A stretch of 64,000 nt of DNA. Source: Arthrobacter sp. 9V. Its GTDB lineage: Bacteria; Actinomycetota; Actinomycetes; Actinomycetales; Micrococcaceae. Below, piece by piece: positions 9,041 to 17,543 of this stretch (positions within the stretch are counted from its first letter, which is position 1; each line of letters begins with the position of its first letter). Made by a program: the position numbers and the translations under genes. The notes under the pieces were generated by a model. It worked only from the letters and a program-made list of their open reading frames with translations. It made no database searches and had not been told where the DNA came from. Location: contig NZ_LR732912.1 of assembly GCF_902506065.1 (NCBI RefSeq), positions 2,096,004 through 2,160,003 of the forward strand. Direction: 5' to 3'.

Positions 9041-11644
9041 GTGTCGAATCACAATCTCTCGCGCGATGAAGCCGCAATCCGTTCAGCCCTGATCACCACC
9101 CACAGCTACGACGTCACCCTCGATGTCCGCGACGCGGCAGATCCCGCTGTCGCCGGGTATTCGAGCACCAGCACGGTCTCCTTCTCAGCCGACCCCGGCA
9201 CCGCTACCTTCCTGGACTTCATTGGCGGCGGTGTGCAATCAGTGGTGCTGAACGGCCGTGGACTGGACGTGGGAACAGTGGTGGACGGCGACAGGATCAT
9301 CCTGGAAGGCCTCGATGCCGAAAACTCCGTGACCGTTACCGGGACAGCGCTCTACAGCCGCTCCGGTGAGGGCATGCACCGCTTCGTGGATCCCGCGGAT
9401 GGCCAATGCTATCTTTACACGCAATACGAGCCCGCGGACAGTCGCCGCGTCTTCGCCAACTTCGAGCAGCCGGACCTCAAGGCCGAATTTTCTTTCCACG
9501 TCATTGCCCCCGTCGGATGGGAAGTTGCGTCCAATGGGGTGGAGGAGGCGCGCACGCCGGTGGCCGGCGACTCCTCTGCCGTGCTGTGGGATTTTGCCAC
9601 CACCAAGCGAATGTCCACCTACATCACCACGGTGCTCGCCGGCCCGTACTTCAAGGCCACGGATCACTGGGGAGCAATGCTCGACGACGGCACCCGGCTT
9701 GATGTGCCGCTGTCACTTTTCTGCCGCGCCTCCTTGGCAGGCTCATTCGACACCGACGAACTATTCCGGCTGACCAAGAGCGGGCTGGCGTTCTTCAACG
9801 ACCTCTTCGCCTACCCCTACCCATGGGGCAAGTATGACCAGGCGTTTGTGCCTGAATACAACCTTGGCGCCATGGAAAACCCCGGGCTGGTGACGTTTAC
9901 CGAGAAGTATGTTTACGCCTCGCGCGCCACTGATGCCCAGTACCAGGCACGAGCCAATACCCTCATGCACGAGATGGCACACATGTGGTTCGGGGACCTT
10001 GTGACCATGAACTGGTGGGATGACCTTTGGCTTAAGGAATCGTTCGCCGACTACATGGGAACCTTGGGCGTGGACCGCGCTACCGACTGGGACACGGCAT
10101 GGGTAAATTTCGCCAGTAAGCGCAAAGCCTGGGCCTACGTGCAGGATCAATTGCCCACCACCCACCCGATCGTGGCGGACATCCCGGACCTTGAGGCCGC
10201 CAAACAGAACTTTGACGGCATCACCTACGCCAAAGGCGCATCGGTGTTGAAGCAACTAGTGGCCTATGTGGGTTTTGATGCCTTCATCGCCGGGTCCCGC
10301 CAGTACTTCCGTGACCACGAATTCGGTAACACGTCCCTGCGGGACCTCCTCCAGGCGCTCAGTGCTGCCTCGGGCAGGGACCTTGCCCAGTGGGCACGCC
10401 AGTGGCTGCAAACATCCGGAATCTCAACCATTGCCGCCGACATCGCTGAAGACGGCGGAGTCATGGGTACCGTGGCGCTCCAACAAGAAGCCATCGATCC
10501 CCTCACCGGGCACCAGGAACTCCGTCCGCATCGTATGCGGCTGGGCTTGTATGACGCCGACGCGGCCGGTGCCTTGGTCCGGACGGAAAGCATCGACGTA
10601 GATGTTGCCGGTCCCAGCACGCTGGTGACCGAATTGCAGGGAAAGCGCCGGCCAGCGCTGCTTCTGATCAACGATGATGACCTCAGCTACGTCAAAGTCC
10701 GGTTGGACAGCGAATCCGAGCACACAGTGCGGACATCCCTGAACAGGATTTCGGACCCCATGGCACGTGCTCTTTGCTGGACCGCGCTCTGGGATTCCGC
10801 GCGGGATGGCGTCACTCCAGCGGCGCGCTACGTATCCGCCGTCGAGCAGTTTGCGCCCTCTGAAACGGGCATAGGTGTCCTGCTTAATGTGCTGGGCAAC
10901 GCTGCAGGCGCCATTGAACGGTACGTGGCCGCGGAGTCCCGCGCCCGTGTGCGAAAAGGCTTTCTGGGAGTAGCCGCTGAGCAGCTTAGGTGTGCTGCAC
11001 CCGGCTCTGATCAGCAACTCGCCTGGGCCAGGACTCTGGCCGACGTCTCCCGGCACGGAGAGAGCCAACAAGGCCTGGTGCGGGAAATCCTGGAAGGCAC
11101 CACCGTGGTTGAAGGCCTGGCTGTGGACGCTGAACTGCGGTGGAGCCTGTGGCAGGCACTGGCAGCCCATGGACAGGCGTCCCTCGCTGAGCTGGACCGG
11201 GAGCTTGACTCTGACACCACAGCCTCGGGCAAAGAAGGCCATGCTCTGGCCGCCGCAGCCCGACCCGAGGCCTCAGTCAAGGCAGCAGCCTGGGATTCGA
11301 CCGTCAACAGCACCGGTCTTTCCAATGAGATCCTCAGCGCAACGATAGCCGGGTTCGTTACTGCTCCCGCAGATCTCTTGGAACGCTACATCGAGCCCTA
11401 CTTTGAGTGCCTTGAGCGCGTCTGGTCCGAACGCAGTATTGAAATTGCCGGACGGATTGTCCGTGGCCTCTTCCCAGGAGCCCAGGATCATACCGAAGGC
11501 ACGCTGCCTGCCGAGCATCCGGTGCTGGTGCGGACGGACCAGTGGCTTCATGACCACCCTGACGCTCCCCGAGCCCTGCGGCGCATAATCATCGAGCAGC
11601 GAAACCACCTGCTGCGGGCGTTGACCGCCCAAGCGGCCGGCTGA
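9041..11644 (+). CDS. pepN: Aminopeptidase N (M1 zinc metallopeptidase)
   Basis: Removes N-terminal residues from peptides in the cytoplasm. It has 867 residues with the M1 exopeptidase motif GAMEN at 276-280, zinc ligands His310 and His314 (HEMAH) and Glu333 eighteen residues on, and an ERAP1-like C-terminal helical domain. The start is GTG 9041, 4 nt after the exporter stop. The length and motifs match actinobacterial PepN. The YRF motif expected near residue 395 is represented by YAKGASVLKQL, as usual in this group. Confidence 0.95.
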   Translation: MSNHNLSRDEAAIRSALITTHSYDVTLDVRDAADPAVAGYSSTSTVSFSADPGTATFLDFIGGGVQSVVLNGRGLDVGTVVDGDRIILEGLDAENSVTVTGTALYSRSGEGMHRFVDPADGQCYLYTQYEPADSRRVFANFEQPDLKAEFSFHVIAPVGWEVASNGVEEARTPVAGDSSAVLWDFATTKRMSTYITTVLAGPYFKATDHWGAMLDDGTRLDVPLSLFCRASLAGSFDTDELFRLTKSGLAFFNDLFAYPYPWGKYDQAFVPEYNLGAMENPGLVTFTEKYVYASRATDAQYQARANTLMHEMAHMWFGDLVTMNWWDDLWLKESFADYMGTLGVDRATDWDTAWVNFASKRKAWAYVQDQLPTTHPIVADIPDLEAAKQNFDGITYAKGASVLKQLVAYVGFDAFIAGSRQYFRDHEFGNTSLRDLLQALSAASGRDLAQWARQWLQTSGISTIAADIAEDGGVMGTVALQQEAIDPLTGHQELRPHRMRLGLYDADAAGALVRTESIDVDVAGPSTLVTELQGKRRPALLLINDDDLSYVKVRLDSESEHTVRTSLNRISDPMARALCWTALWDSARDGVTPAARYVSAVEQFAPSETGIGVLLNVLGNAAGAIERYVAAESRARVRKGFLGVAAEQLRCAAPGSDQQLAWARTLADVSRHGESQQGLVREILEGTTVVEGLAVDAELRWSLWQALAAHGQASLAELDRELDSDTTASGKEGHALAAAARPEASVKAAAWDSTVNSTGLSNEILSATIAGFVTAPADLLERYIEPYFECLERVWSERSIEIAGRIVRGLFPGAQDHTEGTLPAEHPVLVRTDQWLHDHPDAPRALRRIIIEQRNHLLRALTAQAAG

Positions 11645-11668
11645 CCGGGGAAAGCTGACCGGGAAGCC

Positions 11669-12778
11669 CTAGGGAACCCGGTTCAGCCATTCCTCGGTGC
11701 CGAACTTTTCATCCACGCGCTTCCTGGCCTCTTCGAGCTCGCTTTCGGTGAGCCGGGATTCAACAGCACCATAGCGCTCCATGAAGACATCCTTCATGGC
11801 GCCAATGATTGCTGAGCGTGCAAGGCCTGTCTGGCGACGCAAGGGGTCCACGCGCTTCTTGGCGCTACGGGTTCCCTTGTCCGAGAGCTTCTCCTTGCCG
11901 ATGCGCAGGACATCCACCATCTTGTCGGCGTCGATGTCATAGCTCATGGTGACGTGATGGAGCATGCCGCCGTTCGCAAGCCGTTTCTGCGCTGCACCTC
12001 CGATCTTGCCTTGATCGGTGGCGATGTCGTTCAGGGGTACGTAAAAGGCGGTGATGCCCAACTTTTCGAGCGCTGCCATCACCCACGCATCCAGGAACGC
12101 ATAGGAGTCGGCGAAGCTGATTCCGTCCACCAGCGTCTGCGGCACGTACAGCGAATAGGTGATGCAGTTGCCCGATTCCATGAACATGGCACCACCGCCA
12201 CTGATGCGACGCACCACGGTAATACCGTGCCGCGAGACGCCGTCCGGATCCACCTCGTTGCGCACCGACTGGAAGCTTCCGATCACCACGGATGGTTCTT
12301 CCCAGTCCCAAAAACGCAAGGTGGGATTACGCCGGCCATCTCCCACCTCGGTGGTGAGCACCTCATCCAAGGCAACGTTCACCTGCGTGGGCAGAACTGT
12401 TGGCGGGATCACCTCCCATTGGTGGTCTGCCCATCCGGTGGCCTTGGAAAGCGCCCGGCGTATTGCCACAGCCACCGCTTCGGCGGAGAAACCGAAGAGC
12501 ACGGCACCTTTGGGCAGTCCGGCCGAGACTGCCTGGGCGATGTCTGCCGCTGTGGAGTTCTCCGGTAGGCCGGTCAGTGCCCGGTTGATGTCCTCAAGGG
12601 CTTCATCAGGCTCCAGGAAGAAATCACCGCTCAGCGAAACCCGGGAGAATCGCCCGTCCGTTATGTCCAGGTCCACCACGACGAGTTTGCCGCCCGGAAC
12701 CTTGTATTCCCCGTGAAGGCGCGAGGAGTCGCTGCGGAGGTCTGATTCGTTGGCCGGGTGGGAAGTCATGGTCTCCAT
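11669..12778 (-). CDS. lplA: Lipoate--protein ligase with accessory domain at the N-terminus
   Basis: Activates lipoate with ATP and attaches it to E2 or GcvH lysines. The catalytic domain begins near residue 120 and shows RRISGGGAMFMESGN (lipoyl-AMP binding loop) and GKIGGAAQKR (catalytic Lys region). The segment at about residues 15-100 (HGEYKVPGGKLVVVDLDI…) resembles the accessory domain that is C-terminal in E. coli LplA, so the domain order is swapped. ATG 12778 or ATG 12769 is the start; the longer open frame through rpmE2 is a shadow. The gene is separated from rpmE2 by a terminator. Confidence 0.85.
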   Translation of the reverse strand: METMTSHPANESDLRSDSSRLHGEYKVPGGKLVVVDLDITDGRFSRVSLSGDFFLEPDEALEDINRALTGLPENSTAADIAQAVSAGLPKGAVLFGFSAEAVAVAIRRALSKATGWADHQWEVIPPTVLPTQVNVALDEVLTTEVGDGRRNPTLRFWDWEEPSVVIGSFQSVRNEVDPDGVSRHGITVVRRISGGGAMFMESGNCITYSLYVPQTLVDGISFADSYAFLDAWVMAALEKLGITAFYVPLNDIATDQGKIGGAAQKRLANGGMLHHVTMSYDIDADKMVDVLRIGKEKLSDKGTRSAKKRVDPLRRQTGLARSAIIGAMKDVFMERYGAVESRLTESELEEARKRVDEKFGTEEWLNRVP

Positions 12779-12794
12779 CTTGCCGGAAAACGCA

Positions 12795-12833
12795 AAAGCC
12801 CGCATTGCCGAAAGATTCAGCAATGCGGGCTTT
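12795..12833 (-). terminator. Intrinsic terminator after rpmE2
   Basis: AAAGCCCGCATTGC at 12795-12808 pairs perfectly with 12820-12833, loop 11 nt. On the minus strand the stem is followed by a short T-run. It ends the rpmE2 transcript and lies just upstream of lplA. Confidence 0.8.
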
Positions 12834-12855
12834 GAAAAAGCTTGGGGTGAAGTGG

Positions 12856-13113
12856 TTACTTCTTGCCGCCGAAGCCCTTGAAGCGGGCGTTGAAGCGCTC
12901 GACGCGGCCAGCGGAGTCCATGATGCGCTGCTTGCCCGTGTAGAACGGGTGGGACTCCGAAGAGATTTCGACGTCGATAACCGGGTAGGTGTTTCCGTCT
13001 TCCCACTCGATGGTCTTCGAGGAAGACACGGTGGACTTGGTCAGGAACTGCGTACCGGAAGCCAAGTCGTTGAAAACAACAGCTTCGTACTTCGGGTGGA
13101 TATCAGACTTCAT
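12856..13113 (-). CDS. rpmE2: 50S ribosomal protein L31 type B
   Basis: 85 residues with the L31 signature [21 protein letters not shown]. It lacks the CxxC zinc ligands of type A L31, so it is the zinc-free paralogue that in several actinobacteria replaces L31A when zinc is short. AAAGG stands 7 nt before ATG 13113. No Zur-box palindrome was recognised upstream, but an 8-bp hairpin sits in the leader. Confidence 0.95.
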   Translation of the reverse strand: MKSDIHPKYEAVVFNDLASGTQFLTKSTVSSSKTIEWEDGNTYPVIDVEISSESHPFYTGKQRIMDSAGRVERFNARFKGFGGKK

Positions 13114-13132
13114 AATGGGACCTTTTGTTCAC

Positions 13133-13154
13133 GCAGCTGGATTTTGCCAGCTGC
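13133..13154 (-). promoter_or_regulatory. Hairpin in the rpmE2 leader, candidate L31 autoregulatory element
   Basis: GCAGCTGG (13133-13140) and CCAGCTGC (13147-13154) form a perfect 8-bp stem with a 6-base loop, 19 nt upstream of the rpmE2 start and just before its ribosome site. L31 leader RNAs are described in actinobacteria; membership here is inferred from position only. Confidence 0.4.
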
Positions 13155-13254
13155 CAGGTATGAATGGAGGTGACCCTCTGCTGCAATGCGGACATTTCAG
13201 CGGACGGGCCAACAACCAATCATAGCGGAAACGGCCATCCGGCACGAACCTCGC

Positions 13255-14064
13255 TTAGTCGCGTGGACGGAGTTCCCAGAACGCCACGGCCGAGGCGGCA
13301 GCAACGTTGAGGGAATCGACCCCTGCCCGCATGGGGATTTTTACGGCTAGATCGACTGCGGCCAACGTCTCTTCGCTCATGCCCGCCCCTTCAGTCCCAA
13401 GGACCAGCGCCAGCTTGGGAATCTCACGGGCCGCAAGATCGTCCAGGTCCACAGCGTCGTCCGTCAACTCCATGGCCGCCACAGTGAAGCCTTGCACTTT
13501 CAGTTGGCTGAGACCGGCCGGCCAGCTTTCAAGTCGCGCCCAGGGCACCTGGAAAACGGTGCCCATGCTCACGCGAACGCTGCGTCTGTAGAGGGGGTCC
13601 CCGCAGCGTGGCGAAACGAGGACAGCATCGACCCCCAGCGCGGCGGCGGATCGGAAGATCGCCCCCACGTTTGTGTGGTCCACAATGTCCTCCAGAACGG
13701 CAATTCTGTGCGCATTTGCCAGAAGGTCCGCCAGAGGAACAGGCGCCGGCCGGTGCATGGCAGCCATGGCACCGCGGTGTAGATGGAACCCGGTAATTTC
13801 TTCGAGCAATGATGCTTTGCCGATGAAGACCGGGACGTCAGGGTGGGCCTTGAAGACGTCGTCCAGGTCCTCCAGCCATTTCTCCGCCAGAAAAAAGGAA
13901 CGCGGCTGGTGGCCCGCCGCCAGGGCCCTGCGGAGGACCTTGGAGGATTCGGCAATGTACATGCCTTCCCGGGGCTCGCGCAATTTTCTTAAGTGAACAT
14001 CAGTGAGCGTGGTGTAGTCCGTCACACGGGGATCATTGGCTGACTCAAGATAGTGGAAGGTCAC
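13255..14064 (-). CDS. TrmH/SpoU-family RNA 2'-O-methyltransferase
   Basis: Has an L30e-like N-terminal substrate-binding domain (about 1-105) and a C-terminal SPOUT domain with the three motifs: DHTNVGAIFRSAAALG (motif 1, near 130), LGTEGAGMS (motif 2, near 220) and IPMRAGVDSLNVAAASAVAFWE (motif 3, knot). It would methylate a ribose in tRNA or rRNA using SAM; the target base cannot be told from sequence. 269 residues is a normal length. It starts with GTG, with no strong Shine-Dalgarno, and is followed 5' by the TauE gene on the same strand. Confidence 0.9.
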   Translation of the reverse strand: MTFHYLESANDPRVTDYTTLTDVHLRKLREPREGMYIAESSKVLRRALAAGHQPRSFFLAEKWLEDLDDVFKAHPDVPVFIGKASLLEEITGFHLHRGAMAAMHRPAPVPLADLLANAHRIAVLEDIVDHTNVGAIFRSAAALGVDAVLVSPRCGDPLYRRSVRVSMGTVFQVPWARLESWPAGLSQLKVQGFTVAAMELTDDAVDLDDLAAREIPKLALVLGTEGAGMSEETLAAVDLAVKIPMRAGVDSLNVAAASAVAFWELRPRD

Positions 14065-14071
14065 CGGGTGA

Positions 14072-14857
14072 TCATTTCAGCAGGTTGGCGATCATGAAGC
14101 CAAGGGCCACCATGCCGAGGGTGAAGATGACCGCCCGGAGAACCCGGGGAGACAACTTCCGGCCTACTTTGGAACCGACAAGCCCGCCAATGGTGGAGCT
14201 CACGGCGATGAGCAAGACCACGAGCCAGTTGATGCGGTCAAAGGCAAAGAGAAGATAGGAGATAGCCGCTACCATGTTGACGCCCAGCACCAGGAAGTTC
14301 TTCATGGCGTTGGCGTTCTGCATGGTTCCACTGAGGAACACCCCAAGGATGCCCACCAAAAGAATGCCCTGCGCAGCAACGAAGTAGCCGCCATAGACGC
14401 CGGCCAGGTATACCAAAACCACCAGGAGGATGCCGTGGCTCCGGTCCCGGATGGCGTGTTCAGGGTTCTCTTCCCTGCTTCGCACCCAGGCCTGCAGCTT
14501 GGGCTGGAACAGGACCATCAGGAGGGCAAGGACCAGCAGGACCGGGGCAACATAGTGGAACACCTTTTCCGGCAGGTGCAGCAGCAGCCAAGCGCCTGTG
14601 ATGCCTCCAAGCAATGACGCAGGCAGCAGCTTCAGAAGTTGCCTTCCGCGGCCTGCCAGCTCGCGGCGGTATCCCCAGGCTCCCGCCGCTGTGCCGGCAA
14701 CAAGGCCCATGGCGTTGCTCATGGAAGCGACTACAGGAGTGATGCCAAGGGCAATGAGCACGGGGAACGTTACCAGCGTGCCGGAACCGACCACCGCGTT
14801 GATGGTACCGGCCCACAAGCCCGCGAAAAAGACCAGGATGCTGCTAAAGATTTCCAC
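14072..14857 (-). CDS. TauE/SafE family sulfite/anion exporter
   Basis: 261 residues with about eight membrane helices and the family repeat pattern FFAGLWAGTINAVVGSGTLVTFPVLIALG at the N-terminus and GGLVGSKVGRKLSPRVLRAVI near the C-terminus. Family members export sulfite, sulfoacetate or related organic anions; the substrate is not assignable. GTG 14857 has AGG 8 nt upstream and lies 17 nt after the ABC ATPase stop, so the two are probably one transcription unit. Confidence 0.85.
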   Translation of the reverse strand: MEIFSSILVFFAGLWAGTINAVVGSGTLVTFPVLIALGITPVVASMSNAMGLVAGTAAGAWGYRRELAGRGRQLLKLLPASLLGGITGAWLLLHLPEKVFHYVAPVLLVLALLMVLFQPKLQAWVRSREENPEHAIRDRSHGILLVVLVYLAGVYGGYFVAAQGILLVGILGVFLSGTMQNANAMKNFLVLGVNMVAAISYLLFAFDRINWLVVLLIAVSSTIGGLVGSKVGRKLSPRVLRAVIFTLGMVALGFMIANLLK

Positions 14858-14874
14858 TGTTGAGACCTGCCGGC

Positions 14875-15660
14875 TTAGCGGCGAGCGGTGGCAGTGTAGC
14901 GGCCACCGCTTTCCGAGACGTCCAGGGCGAGACCGAAGGTGTTGCTGAGGTGCTCCTCGGTGAGGACTTCCTTGATGGGACCGGCAGCAACCACTCCGCC
15001 TTCACGGAGCAGCATGGCATGTGTGAATCCAGGCGGTACTTCTTCAAGGTGATGGGTGACAAGGACCATGGCAGGAGCTGCTTCGTCCTTGGCGAGTTCG
15101 CCCAGCTTGTGTACCAGTTCTTCGCGCCCGCCCAGATCAAGGCCAGCTGCAGGCTCGTCGAGCAGCAACAGCTCCGGGTCTGTCATCAGTGCGCGGGCAA
15201 TCTGCACGCGCTTGCGCTCACCCTCGGACAGCGTGGCAAAGGTGCGGTTCAACAGGGGTCCCATCCCCCAGTCATTGAGCAGGGCGAAAGCCCGGCGTTC
15301 GTCGTCGCGCTCGTAGCCCTCGCGCCAGCGACCGGTGACGCCATAGGCTGCGGTCACCACCACGTTCAGGACGTTTTCGTGCTCCGGGATCTGGGTGGCC
15401 AGTGCTGCCGAAGAGAGGCCGATGCGGGGGCGCAGTTCAAAGACATCAACGCGTCCCAGCGTCTCATCGAGGATTCCGGCCTTGCCGCTGCTTGGGTGCA
15501 TGCGGGCGGCAGCTATCTGGAGGAGCGTGGTCTTGCCGGCGCCGTTTGGCCCCAGTATGACCCAGCGTTCGCCTTCGTTGACTTCCCAGTCAACCTTGTC
15601 CAGCAGGGTCTTCTTGCCTCGGACAACGCTGACGGAAGCCAATTCCAGAACATCACTCAT
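14875..15660 (-). CDS. ABC transporter ATP-binding protein (no membrane partner nearby)
   Basis: 261 residues with one nucleotide-binding domain: Walker A GPNGAGKTT near residue 38, signature LSEGERKRVQIARAL, Walker B LLLLDEPAAGLD and H-loop THH. The substitution of E in LSEGE for G is within family range. It resembles YlmA/ModF-type solo ATPases, and no permease is adjacent. ATG 15660 is the likely start; frames further upstream add non-conserved residues. It is divergent from serB. Its role is unknown. Confidence 0.85.
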   Translation of the reverse strand: MSDVLELASVSVVRGKKTLLDKVDWEVNEGERWVILGPNGAGKTTLLQIAAARMHPSSGKAGILDETLGRVDVFELRPRIGLSSAALATQIPEHENVLNVVVTAAYGVTGRWREGYERDDERRAFALLNDWGMGPLLNRTFATLSEGERKRVQIARALMTDPELLLLDEPAAGLDLGGREELVHKLGELAKDEAAPAMVLVTHHLEEVPPGFTHAMLLREGGVVAAGPIKEVLTEEHLSNTFGLALDVSESGGRYTATARR

Positions 15661-15757
15661 AGCAGTAGACACTAGGACAAAAACGCACATGACTGATAAC
15701 CGGTGTTACTCCTGCTCTAGCGGCCGAAACGAATTCGGGCGCCCGCAGCACTCTCAG

Positions 15758-15763
15758 TAGGAT
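15758..15763 (+). promoter_or_regulatory. Candidate -10 hexamer TAGGAT for leaderless serB
   Basis: TAGGAT ends 7 nt before ATG 15771, so transcription would begin at the start codon. A GAGG also lies between, so a short-leader mRNA is an alternative. Confidence 0.35.
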
Positions 15764-15770
15764 TGAGGCC

Positions 15771-16658
15771 ATGACTTCGAACTTGGCTGCAGTCAGCTAC
15801 GGCGTGAATTTGTCCCCCGCATCACTGGAGAATGTGCTCAAAGTACTGGCCGGCGCCGGGGCATCGGTGTCGTCGGAATCACACGGCGGAGATGACCGCT
15901 TCGGTGTCCATACCGCCGGTCTGTTAGTGAGCGGGGACGCGGACCTCGCTACCATGAGGCGGCTGGTCGCAGAGGCCGCAGAAGAAGGGGTGGACACTGC
16001 TGTTGTCCCTGTTGCCCTTCGGGAGGCCTCCCGGAAGCTCTTGATCATGGATGTTGATTCCACCCTGATCCAACAAGAGGTCATCGAACTCTTGGCAGCT
16101 CACGCGGGCAAGCGAGAAGAAGTGGCTGCCGTCACCGAAGCTGCGATGCGCGGCGAGTTGGATTTTGCCCGGAGTTTGCATGCCCGCGTTGCCGTCCTCG
16201 CCGGACTTCCTGCCGCCGTCGTCGATTCTGTTCGTCAAGAGGTGCGCCTCAGCCCTGGTGCTGCCGAACTGGTAGCGGCGTTTAAGAAGGCCGGCCATGT
16301 GGTGGCGGTTGTGTCCGGCGGATTCAATCAAATCCTGGGTCCGATCGCAGATGACCTTGGCTTGGACTATTGGATTGCCAACGAGCTGGAAATCGTCGAC
16401 GGCGCGTTGACCGGTAAGGTTCTGGGCGCGGTTATCGATCGGGCCGCCAAGGAAAAGTACTTGCGCGAGTGGGCCGCGGCTGAGGGAATCGGCCTTGAGC
16501 ACACCATTGCGGTGGGCGATGGTGCCAATGACCTTGACATGCTCAGTGCTGCCGGCATAGGTGTCGCCTTCAATGCCAAGCCAGCTGTCCGCGCCGTGGC
16601 TGATGCAGTGATCACCATGCCGTATCTTGACGCCGTGCGGCATATAGCGAACGTCTGA
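15771..16658 (+). CDS. serB: Phosphoserine phosphatase
   Basis: Final step of serine synthesis, dephosphorylating phosphoserine. A HAD hydrolase with motif I DVDST (nucleophile Asp94, acid Asp96), motif II VVSGGF, motif III Lys in AAKEKYLREWA, and motif IV GDGANDLDML. The N-terminal 85 residues form a degenerate ACT-like regulatory domain. The length of 295 residues is normal for actinobacteria. It is a single-gene unit closed by a hairpin terminator. Confidence 0.95.
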   Translation: MTSNLAAVSYGVNLSPASLENVLKVLAGAGASVSSESHGGDDRFGVHTAGLLVSGDADLATMRRLVAEAAEEGVDTAVVPVALREASRKLLIMDVDSTLIQQEVIELLAAHAGKREEVAAVTEAAMRGELDFARSLHARVAVLAGLPAAVVDSVRQEVRLSPGAAELVAAFKKAGHVVAVVSGGFNQILGPIADDLGLDYWIANELEIVDGALTGKVLGAVIDRAAKEKYLREWAAAEGIGLEHTIAVGDGANDLDMLSAAGIGVAFNAKPAVRAVADAVITMPYLDAVRHIANV

Positions 16659-16702
16659 CGTCCTGGCGTCACGTCCCCTACGGCGCCTTGTTGTCCTCCC
16701 AC

Positions 16703-16734
16703 AAAGCACCGGCGTGGTTTCGCGTCGGTGCTTT
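16703..16734 (+). terminator. Hairpin terminator after serB
   Basis: AAAGCACCG (16703-16711) pairs with CGGTGCTTT (16726-16734). The stem lies 45 nt after the serB stop. Confidence 0.65.
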
Positions 16735-16799
16735 GCCGTACCCGGGTGCCTAGGTGCCTTCTTTCGCTGCATAAGAACCATGGCGAAACACTAATGCCA

Positions 16800-16840
16800 A
16801 TTTCGTGACGCGGAAACTGCAATTATTTATGGAATTGTCA
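16800..16840. repeat. Copy A of a duplicated AT-rich regulatory-like element
   Basis: This 41-bp segment matches 19249-19289 at 32 of 41 positions without a gap. The core is TTTCG-N5-CGGAAA followed by TATTTATG and GTCA. A GAAAC half-site lies about 15 bp upstream in both copies. Copy A precedes the roadblock-like gene by about 145 bp. The core resembles inverted TTTCG/CGAAA operators of IclR-type regulators; that assignment is tentative. Confidence 0.55.
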
Positions 16841-16984
16841 CCCTTTGAGGATGAGGTCAAAACCCGTGGTCGCGGTAATAGTATTTTGCTTTGCCGGTGG
16901 TATTTGTTGTGTAAAGTAAGACCCTCATCATTAACTCCCGCGGAGAAAGCGGCAGGCCGGTATGACAAATTGCGAGGGCAGGAA

Positions 16985-17464
16985 GTGAACCGTTCCGAGC
17001 GCACCTGGAAATGGTGGAAACGCGACGACCGATTCCAATCAACTGCCCACGACCCCGACGCCGCCGATGACATAACAGAACAGGAACAACTCGATATGAG
17101 CACACTGGATGAAGCCATAAAGCAACTGCTGGCCATCGAAGGATCCACCGGTGCCGCCGTGGTGGACTACACCAGCGGCATGGCCCTGGCCCAAGGCGGA
17201 AGCCCTGGCTTCGACCTCGGCGTTGCTGCAGCAGGGAACTCAAACGTGGTGAGCGCCAAACTGCGGACCATGGCCGATTTGAGCCTCAACAGCGACATCG
17301 AAGACATCCTGATTACCCTCGGAACCCAGTACCACCTCATCAACGTACTGAACTCGAGTGGATCAAAGGGCCTATTTGTCTACCTCGTGCTGGACCGCAC
17401 CTATGCAAACCTGGCACTTGCCCGGCACAAGCTCAAGAACCTTGCCAAGGACATCACCATCTAG
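16985..17464 (+). CDS. Roadblock/LC7-like domain protein
   Basis: The C-terminal part (about 120 residues from MSTLDEAIKQLLAIEGSTGAAVVDYTSG) resembles the Roadblock/LC7 fold, which usually pairs with small GTPases; no GTPase gene is present. GTG 16985 has GAGGG 6 nt upstream and gives 159 residues, with a Trp/Lys- then Asp/Glu-rich N-terminal tail in high-GC3 codons. ATG 17096 (AGGAA 9 nt upstream) is the alternative and gives only the domain. Family assignment is by eye and the function is unknown. Confidence 0.65.
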   Translation: MNRSERTWKWWKRDDRFQSTAHDPDAADDITEQEQLDMSTLDEAIKQLLAIEGSTGAAVVDYTSGMALAQGGSPGFDLGVAAAGNSNVVSAKLRTMADLSLNSDIEDILITLGTQYHLINVLNSSGSKGLFVYLVLDRTYANLALARHKLKNLAKDITI

Positions 17465-17481
17465 TCCCGCTGGGAACGGCA

Positions 17482-17523
17482 AAAGGGGCGGCGGCGCGTG
17501 ATGCGCCACCGCCCCCTTTTTTT
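17482..17523. terminator. Strong intrinsic terminator
   Basis: A GC-rich stem (AAAGGGGCGG… with …CCGCCCCCTTTT, two mismatches) is followed by a run of T on the plus strand. It separates the roadblock-like gene from the converging ABC ATPase. Confidence 0.85.
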
Positions 17524-17543
17524 CGCAGCGAAGACCGCTCGGG

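Larger units (their letters stand above)
16659..16984. other. Non-coding region upstream of the roadblock-like gene
   Basis: This stretch of 326 bp holds the serB terminator, copy A of the duplicated element and a weak promoter-like pair (TTTGCC at 16890, TAAAGT at 16912). It is clearly richer in AT than its surroundings. No open frame here has convincing codon use. Confidence 0.6.

Noticed and set aside
11669..13006. N-terminally extended lipoate ligase running through rpmE2
   Set aside because: The extra residues are an out-of-frame reading of rpmE2 and its terminator lies between the genes.
16805..16984. Upstream extension of the roadblock-like ORF through copy A of the duplicated element
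   Set aside because: This part is AT-rich with non-coding codon use and the matching copy B is not followed by a related protein, so it is regulatory rather than coding.
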